Source: Paraglaciecola arctica BSs20135
Lineage (GTDB): Bacteria > Pseudomonadota > Gammaproteobacteria > Enterobacterales > Alteromonadaceae
Assembly (NCBI RefSeq): GCF_000314995.1
Contig: NZ_BAEO01000062.1
Span: forward strand, 310,001 to 374,000
Direction of reading: 5' to 3'
DNA length: 64,000 nucleotides
Shown piece by piece: positions 56,657 through 64,000 of the stretch (positions within the stretch are counted from its first letter, which is position 1; the number at the start of each line of letters is the position of its first letter). A model generated the notes under the pieces. It had not been told where the DNA came from. It saw nothing but the letters and a program-made list of their open reading frames with translations, and made no database searches. Made by a program: the position numbers and the translations under genes.

Positions 56657-59080
56657 GTGATACGAATCTTTTTACTCTGTCTTTTACTTATCCCCGCGTT
56701 GACTTTTGCAACCGACTCTAAGAAACCAACAAGTGTTGCGGATTTCACTGAAAAAATGTCCCATCAAACGGGCTTTTACGATTTTTATTATCAAATCGAA
56801 CAAGACAAAGTTTTCCTCAAAATTGACAAGTTTGATCAACCTTTTCTGTTTCAAAGTAGTATGCCACAAGGTATTGGTTCGAATGACATAGGTTTAGATC
56901 GTGGGCAACTGGGTGATACCCGATTAGTTAAATTCGAGCGTTTTGGCAACAAAGTATTGCTTAAACAGTTGAACACTCAGTATCGCGCTAGTTCATCTAA
57001 CCTTGCCGAACAAGCGAGTATTGATGAGGCCTTCGCTGACTCAGTGATTGCTGGTTTTACCATAGTTGCCACTGAGGGGGATGTGGTAGTCATCGATTAC
57101 ACCGACTTTTTACTGTCTGATATTCATCAAATTTCTCAAAGTTTAACTAGCACTAAGCAAGGTAGTTACAAGGTTGATCCAACACGTAGCGGGGTGTTTT
57201 TAAAGCGTAGTAAGGCATTCCCTAATAATACCGAGTTGGAAGCTTTAGTGACCTTTGGAGGCTCTAAACCTGGGCAGTATGTTAATCAAGTCACTCCCGA
57301 TCCTATTAGTATTTCGGTACATTTACACCATTCACTTGTGAAGTTACCAGACACGAATTATCAGCCTAGACAATTTGTACCTTTTTCTGGATTTTGGTCG
57401 GTGGGTTACCAAGATTATTCTGTGTCGATAGAAGATAGTATGACAAAGCAATTTATACCTCGGCACCGTTTGAGTAAAAAGCAACCCAACTCAAAAATGA
57501 GTGAAGCCGTTGCCCCTATTATTTATTACCTTGATCCCGGTATTCCCGAACCCGTAATGAGTGCCCTAAAAGATGGGGCGTCATGGTGGGATCAAGCTTT
57601 TAGTGCTATTGGTTACAAAAATGCTTTTCAAGTCAAAGTATTACCTGCAGACGCAGATCCTATGGATATACGTTATAACGTGATCCAGTGGGTACATAGA
57701 GCCACACGGGGTTGGTCTTATGGTTCTTCTATTATTGATCCCCGTACTGGCGAAATTATTAAGGGTCATGTCACTTTAGGTTCACTGCGCGTAAAGCAGG
57801 ATTATTTGATTGCCTTAGGTTTGACTAGTCCGTTTAATGCCGATGGAACCGATAGCCCATCTGATAACCAAGTGGATATATCTAAACAAAAAGAAATGGC
57901 ACTGGCACGTATCCGTCAACTATCAGCCCATGAAGTAGGGCACACCCTGGGTATCGCTCACAACTTTGCCGCTAGCGAATATGGCCGAGAGTCAGTTATG
58001 GATTATCCTCATCCTTTGGTTAGTGTGCACAATGGCAAAATTAGTCTAGATAATGCTTACGACGTGGGCATGGGGCAGTGGGATAAATATGTGGTGGCTT
58101 ATGGTTATCAAGAATATCCAGATGCTAATACCGAAAAACAGGCGCTAAATCGATTAGTTGTTGATGCTAGAGATAAAGGCTTTAAGTACCAATCCGATCC
58201 TGATGCTCGAGGGTCATATGCCGCCAATGGTGAGGGGCATCTTTGGGACAATGGTGCCGACCCTGTCAGTGAGTTAAAGCGTATCAGCGAAGTACGTGAA
58301 GTGGCCATGGCTAACTTTGGTCTTAAAACAATTAAAACAGGTGCGACTTTATCTTCATTGGAAGAAACCTTCGCACCTATTTATTTGTTACATCGTTACC
58401 AATTAGATGCTGTTGCTAAGTTAATTGGAGGGGTGAGTTACGAGTACGAATTAAAAGGGGATTATTCAACGCCAAAAGGTGTCCATGTTATTTCTGCTGA
58501 ACAGCAAAAAAGTGCATTAGCTGCAATGCTTAACACTTTGCAAAGTGATTTCCTGAGCATTCCTGGATCATTAACTCAACTTATCACCCCTAAAGCTTAT
58601 GGTGAAAGTCGTAATCGTGAAAGTTTTAAAGGTCGAACTGGGCATACGTTTGACCCCATCAGCGCGGCAGAATCTGCAGCAGGTTATAGCCTTAACTTAT
58701 TGTTAAAAGCTGAGCGTCTCAATCGGATTGCTCAACAACAAGAACGTCTCAAGGGTGCACCTGATGTGGCGTATTTATTGACTGAATTGTTTAAGAAATC
58801 CATTAAAAATGGTGTCGACAAGGACCACCCACAGCTGAGTAATAGGGTGAACTATTTGGTATTGGACCAAGTGGTAAAAGCGATGCAGCAAGAAAACTTG
58901 GCTCCTGAAGTGCGGGGCGAAATTCAATTACAATTGATTGATTTACATAAGTGGTTAAAAAACAAAGGGCGCAATGCACACAACGAAGTGATGGCCCGTC
59001 AGCTGGAGCAATACTGGCGTTTAGGAGAGTGGAGATCTCAGTTCAAATTAAAGCCTTTACCTCCAGGGTCGCCAATTTAG
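56657..59080 (+). CDS. Zinc-dependent metalloprotease (DUF5117/DUF4953 type)
   Basis: About 807 residues from GTG 56657 (AAGGA 8 nt upstream; the frame is open to 56588 without a good start). The signal peptide is about 1-19 (ending TFA). An N-terminal DUF5117-like domain is followed by a metzincin catalytic region with HEVGHTLGIAHNF (HExxHxxGxxH) and a Met-turn VMDYPHP. The C-terminal part contains the DUF4953-like helical region. It is an exported peptidase of unknown substrate. It is single, ending before a bidirectional terminator. Confidence 0.9.
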   Translation: MIRIFLLCLLLIPALTFATDSKKPTSVADFTEKMSHQTGFYDFYYQIEQDKVFLKIDKFDQPFLFQSSMPQGIGSNDIGLDRGQLGDTRLVKFERFGNKVLLKQLNTQYRASSSNLAEQASIDEAFADSVIAGFTIVATEGDVVVIDYTDFLLSDIHQISQSLTSTKQGSYKVDPTRSGVFLKRSKAFPNNTELEALVTFGGSKPGQYVNQVTPDPISISVHLHHSLVKLPDTNYQPRQFVPFSGFWSVGYQDYSVSIEDSMTKQFIPRHRLSKKQPNSKMSEAVAPIIYYLDPGIPEPVMSALKDGASWWDQAFSAIGYKNAFQVKVLPADADPMDIRYNVIQWVHRATRGWSYGSSIIDPRTGEIIKGHVTLGSLRVKQDYLIALGLTSPFNADGTDSPSDNQVDISKQKEMALARIRQLSAHEVGHTLGIAHNFAASEYGRESVMDYPHPLVSVHNGKISLDNAYDVGMGQWDKYVVAYGYQEYPDANTEKQALNRLVVDARDKGFKYQSDPDARGSYAANGEGHLWDNGADPVSELKRISEVREVAMANFGLKTIKTGATLSSLEETFAPIYLLHRYQLDAVAKLIGGVSYEYELKGDYSTPKGVHVISAEQQKSALAAMLNTLQSDFLSIPGSLTQLITPKAYGESRNRESFKGRTGHTFDPISAAESAAGYSLNLLLKAERLNRIAQQQERLKGAPDVAYLLTELFKKSIKNGVDKDHPQLSNRVNYLVLDQVVKAMQQENLAPEVRGEIQLQLIDLHKWLKNKGRNAHNEVMARQLEQYWRLGEWRSQFKLKPLPPGSPI

Positions 59081-59156
59081 GCGCCATAATAGCGGTGCTG
59101 GACGGAATGGCTTGGCCGGGTTCAGGTTATTTAGAATAGATTAGTGTTATATACAA

Positions 59157-59197
59157 AAAAGGTGGGCATAAAATATTAAATTTTATGCCCACCTTTT
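59157..59197. terminator. Bidirectional terminator
   Basis: AAAAGGTGGGCATAAAAT pairs with ATTTTATGCCCACCTTTT around a 5-nt loop, an 18-bp perfect stem with A/T ends. It serves the convergent metalloprotease and the gene at 59228. Confidence 0.9.
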
Positions 59198-59227
59198 ATT
59201 TCCTTAAAATTTTCTTTTTCGTTAGTT

Positions 59228-60659
59228 TTAACCCCGATAGCCGAAAAACTTATTTTTTATAATTTCTTCTGCTACACCTTCAGGCAAACTTTTTTGCCAA
59301 TCACCTTTGCCACTAGCCACTTGTTTAAGAAGCTTACGTGAAAAGATATTCAACAACGACGGGTCACTACATTCGATACCATGTAAGAAATCGTTTTCTA
59401 ACAGATGACGATACAAAAAGCGTAAGTGTTCTGGTACTTTTACATTAGTAAACTCACTGATTTGGCCATCTTCGTCTATTTCTGGATAGATAAACAAACG
59501 TGTGTTGTCTGGAAACAGTTTACCAAAAGCTTCTAAAATTCCGCCTTCAACACCTCGATAAAAACTTTCATCAAATATTTGTTTAACATTGACCATGCCC
59601 AACACTATGCCAATTTGTAATTGGGTAAACTGACGGAAATAAGCTCTGAGTGAGAAATAACGAGTGTAATCCGAGACCATCACGTTGTAACCAAGAGAGT
59701 TGAGCAGATGTACTCTTGCAACTATGTCACTTTCTGGCACTTTAGCATCGTTGCCGTGTGCGTCATTCAGAGATATTTCTGCGATGGCAATGGTATTTTC
59801 CGGATCAACTCCAGGTAAGGTTGAAAATGATTGTTGACCTTGCTCAATCATATCCACATTTAATTTGGTGACTGGGCGGAACGAGCCTCGAATAGTAAGT
59901 ATATTTTTTTTGTTATAACATCTCAGCAGGAACGCCTACAGTGCCATCAGGTTTAAACATTATGGCACGGGTTTTCCAACTACGAATAAGGTGGATATTT
60001 TTGGTTCTATTATCTACATCTTCAAAATAAGGACCATCAAAATCAATTGAATCAATTTCTATACGATTAGCTTTTATGCCATCGGTCAATGAATCAATTA
60101 TTTGTTTAGGGTTTTCAAAGTAATGGTAGGCTGCATAGATTAAGTTAACACCTAATACCCCCAAAGCTTGTTGTTGAGCTTCGGCATTGTCATCTAACAT
60201 TCTTACATGCACTGTAATAGTTGATGGTAGAGCTCCAGGGTACATTTGCACTCGTATACCACACCACGCATGGCATTCATTTTTACGGTTAAAGCTTTTG
60301 GCTGCCACTGTGGCGGCATAACTAAAGTAACGAGATGACTTAGAACGTGTATCACCAACTCGATCAACTACTAAGTCGAACTCTTGTTCCATCATGGCTT
60401 TAACGCGGCCTTTGCTGACATAACGCCTATCTTCTTGCACGCCATAAATAGCATCTGAAAACTTCATATCATAAGCCGACATGGTTTTGGCAATAGTGCC
60501 TGCCGCCGCACCCGCCAAAAAGAAATGCCGTGCAACTTCTTGCCCGGCACCAATTTCTACTATGGTCCCGTATTTCTTCTCATCAAGGTTCAGACGTAGT
60601 GCTTTTTGAGTTGTGGTACGTGAACTCACATTGTTACGAGGGTCGATATTTTTTTCCAT
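59228..60659 (-). pseudogene. Conserved ~475-residue protein, frameshifted
   Basis: The first segment (60659 down to 59913; MEKNIDPRNNVSSRTTTQKA, YGTIVEIGAGQEVARHFFLA, ending GVPAEML-stop) and the second (59857 down to 59228; DMIEQGQQSFSTLPG, ending KNKFFGYRG) are halves of one protein. The joining sequence YNKKNILTIRGSFRPVTKLN is present in the second frame. The break is at the sequence TTATAAC just before an A8 run; loss of one TA pair from TTATATAAC would explain it. The intact family is widespread, and is sometimes labelled nicotinate-nucleotide adenylyltransferase or TonB-dependent receptor without good evidence. I give no function. The start follows GGAGACATC. Confidence 0.75.
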
Positions 60660-60830
60660 GATGTCTCCAAAAGAAGCGGCAAATGAGTGAATACCACTAT
60701 TGTAGCCTTTTTTTATCAGAGCATTGATCTAAATTTTTATCTTAGATGCGACTAATTCATTGAATAATATGATGAAAAGGTTAATAGAAAGTTAATTTCT
60801 AGGTGTGGTGGATAGTAAAGATAAAAATTC

Positions 60831-60910
60831 ATCACAGAGGAAAATGGGGCACGGAGGAAAGTAGACACTATGAGGCTTAGCTAAAAGTAAAAGCAAAGAA
60901 AGCTTCGCAC
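60831..60910. repeat. Dispersed repeat element, copy C (partial)
   Basis: ATCACAGAGGAAAATGGGGC and ACGGAGGAAAG match the left arm of the elements at 51401 and 53799; AAAGAAAGCTTCGCAC further on resembles the complement of their right arm but in direct orientation, so this copy seems rearranged. It lies in the 573-nt gene-free gap (60660-61232), which also holds the element at 60928. Confidence 0.6.
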
Positions 60911-60927
60911 CATCATCCGTTTAACTC

Positions 60928-61102
60928 CACGTCATTCCCGCGAAGGCGGGAACCCCCAACAACATCTGAGAGATCGATAAAAACCTTGGTTTATCATCTT
61001 AAATAATTAGTGAGAATATAACTTTGTTGTTGTTTTTTTATAACATCTCAATTTAAGTTACAGTAGCTATTAGTAGGTTCCCGCCTTCGCGGGAATGACG
61101 TG
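60928..61102. repeat. REPIN-like pair of inverted 27-bp REP sequences
   Basis: CACGTCATTCCCGCGAAGGC (60928-60954, ending GGGAACC) and its exact reverse complement ending GGGAATGACGTG (61076-61102) are 27 bp each, 121 nt apart. Each arm is itself a hairpin (CCCGC-GAAG-GCGGG). This matches the well known CGTCATTCCCGCGAAGGCGGGAAT dispersed repeat. It resembles a REPIN or small mobile-like element, and contains no coding frame. Confidence 0.85.
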
Positions 61103-61232
61103 TAATAGCCTGTAAATCCTCACCGTCTGTAATCTGCTATAACCGCTAAGTCGGACAGCGAGCTATGTCTGTCGGGTATTGGCACATTCGAGCTAGTCAG
61201 CTTTGCTCTTATCTTTTCTATTCGTTGCTTTT

Positions 61233-61811
61233 TCAACAGCGTAAATGGTTACCGCTGCGTGTAATCCCGAGGATAATACCTGTTTGGTCGAAGGCTATTT
61301 CTACTTCGTCACCACTGATTATTTGACTATCTATTTGTTGAATATTGCTTAGGGCTGAGATCAATTCATTGGATAATTGTAGTACTTCATTTTCGCAATT
61401 TTTTAATTGCCAGCCCTCATCCACAAGTTGCAGAACTGCCTTGGTTTTGTGGTGTGCTGCGTAGGTTTTCTGTTGCGCTAAGTAATCATTGTAATGTTTG
61501 GCATAACGACTATTGATGCTGTCAGATAAACTTTTAGTATCATTATCCAAAGTATGTAATTGCACAACTTGATAATTTATCTCTGTTGAAACTTGATCGG
61601 GCCGTTGAATCAATAACAAACTCATTAGCAGCAAAGTACTGGCAGCAACAGCAACATAACCGATACGCCTAAAAATATACCTAATGCTTTGGTTATCCTG
61701 CTGTTTAGCCAATACATGGCGTTTGATTGCAGCCGGGGCAGTGTGTTGACGTTTTCGCTTAGCAAAATGTTGCTCTAGCGCATCATCCGAGTGTTGATTT
61801 TGTTTAGTCAT
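61233..61811 (-). CDS. Membrane protein paired with an ECF sigma factor, possible anti-sigma factor
   Basis: 192 residues. The N-terminal ~45 residues are polar and basic and could bind a sigma factor (inferred); one membrane helix (about 52-70) leads to an extracytoplasmic part with a coiled-coil-like segment. No conserved zinc-binding anti-sigma motif is seen, and only two cysteines exist. Its start overlaps the end of the ECF sigma gene by 8 nt, so the two are coupled. The role as anti-sigma is suggested by position only. Confidence 0.6.
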   Translation of the reverse strand: MTKQNQHSDDALEQHFAKRKRQHTAPAAIKRHVLAKQQDNQSIRYIFRRIGYVAVAASTLLLMSLLLIQRPDQVSTEINYQVVQLHTLDNDTKSLSDSINSRYAKHYNDYLAQQKTYAAHHKTKAVLQLVDEGWQLKNCENEVLQLSNELISALSNIQQIDSQIISGDEVEIAFDQTGIILGITRSGNHLRC

Positions 61812-62382
61812 TTTGTTCCCCGCAATGTTTGTTTAGCACTTTGCGCATATTGTCTTTGGCGTATCGCAGTCTGCTTTTGATCGTTTCTATTGGGCTATGA
61901 GTGATGCTGGCAATGTCTTGTAAAGTAAAGCCCTCTTGCTGCAAACAAAATGCTTCTCTTTGCTCAAATGCCAAGGATAGAAGTGCATAGTCAAATACAG
62001 CACTGACGCCTTCATCATCTAGGCTGAATTCTATATTTTGTTCTAAATCTACCAGTTGCTCGATATCATCACCATTATGTTTGTTACGACGAAATTCATC
62101 AATTAACTGGTTGCGCGCCAATGTAAATAACCAAGCTTTAAATTGTCCTGAGCGCTGATAAAGATGTTTTTTTTCTATAACTTTCAACCAAGTCTTTTGG
62201 CAGATATCTTTCGCTAAAGTAGGGTCAGAAAGTGTGAGTACAAAGTGGTATAAGTCGTTACCACATGTATCGTATAACTTGGAAAGTAACGCTCTGTCAC
62301 CCGAATGGGCATAACGCAACATCAGGCTTTCATTAGTTGTTCTATCGAATAGTCTTGTTTTTAAGGTCAACGCAAAACTCAT
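61804..62382 (-). CDS. ECF-type RNA polymerase sigma factor
   Basis: 192 residues, the usual size of a two-domain sigma factor. Sigma region 2 (about 40-105) includes DICQKTWLKVIEK and FKAWLFTLARNQLIDEFRR; an acidic linker follows, and region 4 (about 135-190) includes REAFCLQQEGFTLQDIAS and IETIKSRLRYAKDNMRKVL. It is translationally coupled to a membrane protein gene, suggesting signal-controlled release. The target promoters are unknown; a TonB gene lies upstream. Confidence 0.9.
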   Translation of the reverse strand: MSFALTLKTRLFDRTTNESLMLRYAHSGDRALLSKLYDTCGNDLYHFVLTLSDPTLAKDICQKTWLKVIEKKHLYQRSGQFKAWLFTLARNQLIDEFRRNKHNGDDIEQLVDLEQNIEFSLDDEGVSAVFDYALLSLAFEQREAFCLQQEGFTLQDIASITHSPIETIKSRLRYAKDNMRKVLNKHCGEQND

Positions 62383-62477
62383 AGACGTTCCTTATTAAAA
62401 TTAGCTTTGCCCACGCATTAAATATAAACAAGTGGGCAGCTTAGATTTATCCTTAATTTCTTAGCACCAAGTTACAG

Positions 62478-63116
62478 TTAACTAGCCAATTTAAAATCTA
62501 GCATGACCATCATGCCATCTTGAGCTTGTGCTTTGCCAGCTTGAATATTCGGTTTATATTTCCATTTTGCCAATGCACGTTTAGCTGCTTGGTTAAACAT
62601 TCGTTTGGGTTCGGCATCTAGTACTTGAATATTATTGACTGTACCAGATGGGGTAACCGAAAAACTTAGTTTAACCCAACCTTCAATACCGTCTTTGGCG
62701 GCCATAGTCGGATATTTAGGTTCCACTCTAACTATGGGTCTAGCATCTCCACCAGGGGAACTAAAGTCCGGTTTTATGTTATTTCTGATATTTGGCGCAT
62801 TGAAGGTTGACGCGAATAATGTCGTATCTATGCCAATATCAGGGTCTGTATTAATTATCTTAGCAACTAACTTAGGAATTGGCAGGGGAATGGGTTTAGG
62901 CTTAATTGTACGTCGCTCAATGGGTGGTTTTTCTTTTATATCTAGCGTTAATGTAATTGTTGGATGTTCAGTTACCTTAGTGACATTGATTTGATCATTC
63001 TTAATCAGTTTTTGCATGCCGACAAATAATGCAAAGGTAATCACTATGGCAACTGTAGTTATAGCTATAAACTTATTCAGTTTGAAGTCTGTGGTTAGCG
63101 CAGGCAGTGTATGCAT
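62478..63116 (-). CDS. Energy transducer TonB
   Basis: 212 residues. A single N-terminal membrane helix (about 17-36) is followed by a proline/lysine-rich linker (IKPKPIPLPIPK) and the TonB C-terminal domain (about 125-210) with VRVEPKYPTMAAKDGIEGWV, FSVTPSGTVNNIQVL and RALAKWKYKP. It should transfer proton-motive energy to outer-membrane receptors. No exbB or exbD is adjacent, so it would use a complex encoded elsewhere or act in a specialised system. It precedes the ECF sigma gene. Confidence 0.88.
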   Translation of the reverse strand: MHTLPALTTDFKLNKFIAITTVAIVITFALFVGMQKLIKNDQINVTKVTEHPTITLTLDIKEKPPIERRTIKPKPIPLPIPKLVAKIINTDPDIGIDTTLFASTFNAPNIRNNIKPDFSSPGGDARPIVRVEPKYPTMAAKDGIEGWVKLSFSVTPSGTVNNIQVLDAEPKRMFNQAAKRALAKWKYKPNIQAGKAQAQDGMMVMLDFKLAS

Positions 63117-63235
63117 AATATTTCTCCGTTGGTTTCATCTGAGTAACGAAACACAAAACTAAAAGGGGGGAAATATTTTTAAAACTTTTGAATTTTATGG
63201 GCTAAAGAGCATAGTCTTAATTGGTCAGTTGAAGG

Positions 63236-64000
63236 CTAAATGATCAATTTTTCAAGGTCTTTCACCCTCAAACCCTTCCAATCAGAATCGAATATGATGC
63301 TGTCGACTAGATTTTGAGCGTTTTCTAAGGTCGAATTTTTCATATTTCCATGGAACTTGAAATATTTAGTGTTTATTCCTGGGTTTCGTTTTACATATTC
63401 AGTATACAAACCATGCCAGACCGCGGCCTTATAATTATCTTTGTTTTTAAGTAATACAAGATATAAAATTCAAAAATTTCAGGTGCGAGATCGTTTAATA
63501 ATTCTGTACGATCAAGTATCAAATCAGCAATTTTTCTGGCCTCACCCATACTCCGAGATGCCGCTTCAGCCATCATCACAGTGTAAACGTCCTGATGAAC
63601 GTTTTCTACCATATCTACGCCATTAACCATAGACTCCCAATAATCAGAATTGCCAGTTTTTTTGTAAAGCCACAGGTTGATCTCAGGCCTTATTCCTTTA
63701 GTTTCTTTGACTATTTTATCTTGATATTTTGGGATATTGGCAATAGCTAAAAATCGTGATATTTCATCAGACTTTTGTATAGAGCTTTGTGCTAAAACCA
63801 CATTCTCTAAGCAGGCCTTGTACTTATCAAGCACGGTTAGGGCTACATATGCATTCTTGACAGTCTTATTGCGACTTTGGTTAACAAGAGCCCGGATGGT
63901 ATTTGCCCTAGGTAAACTACATAAAGCACCATCGTGTGTTAAATCACATATTTCTTTATGTTTTTGATCAGTACATAACATCACAGCCGAGCCGGTAACT
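63236..64000 (-). pseudogene. DUF2989-like lipoprotein, 5' partial and frameshifted
   Basis: The gene enters from the right edge (its start is outside). The first frame runs VTGSAVMLCTDQKHKEICDL, AYVALTVLDKYKACLEN and LAPEIFEFYILYYLK to a stop at 63391. Inserting one base in the A5 run at 63444-63448 restores KNKDNYKAAVWHGLYTEYVK and RNPGINTKYFKFHGN through to LIIS-like end and a stop at 63236, with no stop across about 68 codons. The pattern resembles DUF2989, a cysteine-bearing envelope protein family of unknown function. Either a 1-base deletion or a sequencing error is responsible. Confidence 0.6.

Overview
This looks like chromosomal DNA of a marine gammaproteobacterium of the order Alteromonadales, most like Paraglaciecola/Glaciecola or a close relative. 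This is inferred from gene orders (lptD-surA-pdxA-rsmA-apaG-apaH; rpsU-yqeY-dnaG-rpoD), from protein resemblance to Alteromonas-type sequences, and from the moderate-to-low GC content. I see no rRNA, tRNA, CRISPR array, prophage or intact insertion sequence.

Layout. 1-1.1 kb: a partial unknown gene and a GNAT acetyltransferase. 1.1-10.1 kb (minus): a chemoreceptor, then the envelope/housekeeping operon lptD-surA-pdxA-rsmA-apaG-apaH. 10.1-12 kb: djlA, flanked by remnants of murU and of an AraC-type membrane regulator. 12-14.1 kb: a GlyGly-CTERM surface protein and a small SPFH/DUF4177/ribbon-helix-helix operon. 14.4-18.8 kb: a secreted ExeM/NucH-type nuclease with a C-terminal dockerin, preceded by a Pho-box-like site and followed by a small cohesin-like protein with a PEP-CTERM-like tail. 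18.8-28.4 kb: acyl-CoA dehydrogenase, a degenerate Nudix-like lipoprotein, an RND efflux pair and the LpoB cluster. 28.5-33.3 kb: the macromolecular synthesis operon. 33.4-37.4 kb: tsaD, plsY, folB-folK-uppP and hinT. 37.4-43.2 kb: an M49-type peptidase, an HDOD protein, rdgC and a frameshifted histidine kinase. 43.3-50 kb: phoB-phoR with a Pho box, then a MacAB-like ABC exporter. 50-54 kb: a serine hydrolase and an S9 peptidase among dispersed inverted repeats. 54-56.4 kb: rmlB-rmlA with a truncated rmlC. 56.6-64 kb: a zinc metalloprotease, a frameshifted conserved gene, repeats, an ECF sigma/membrane partner pair, a TonB protein and a frameshifted DUF2989-like gene that runs off the right edge.

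Two themes stand out. The first is a possible phosphate-scavenging module. The phoBR locus carries a Pho box, and a Pho-box-like 18-mer precedes the extracellular nuclease. The nuclease ends in a dockerin, and the next gene encodes a cohesin-like, PEP-CTERM-tailed partner that could hold it at the cell surface. The second is gene decay: six broken or remnant genes lie in 64 kb (murU, an AraC N-terminal domain, a histidine kinase, rmlC, a conserved ~475-residue gene and a DUF2989-like gene). Several carry single small indels, so sequencing error must be excluded for those. The multi-lesion murU and the truncated rmlC cannot be explained that way.
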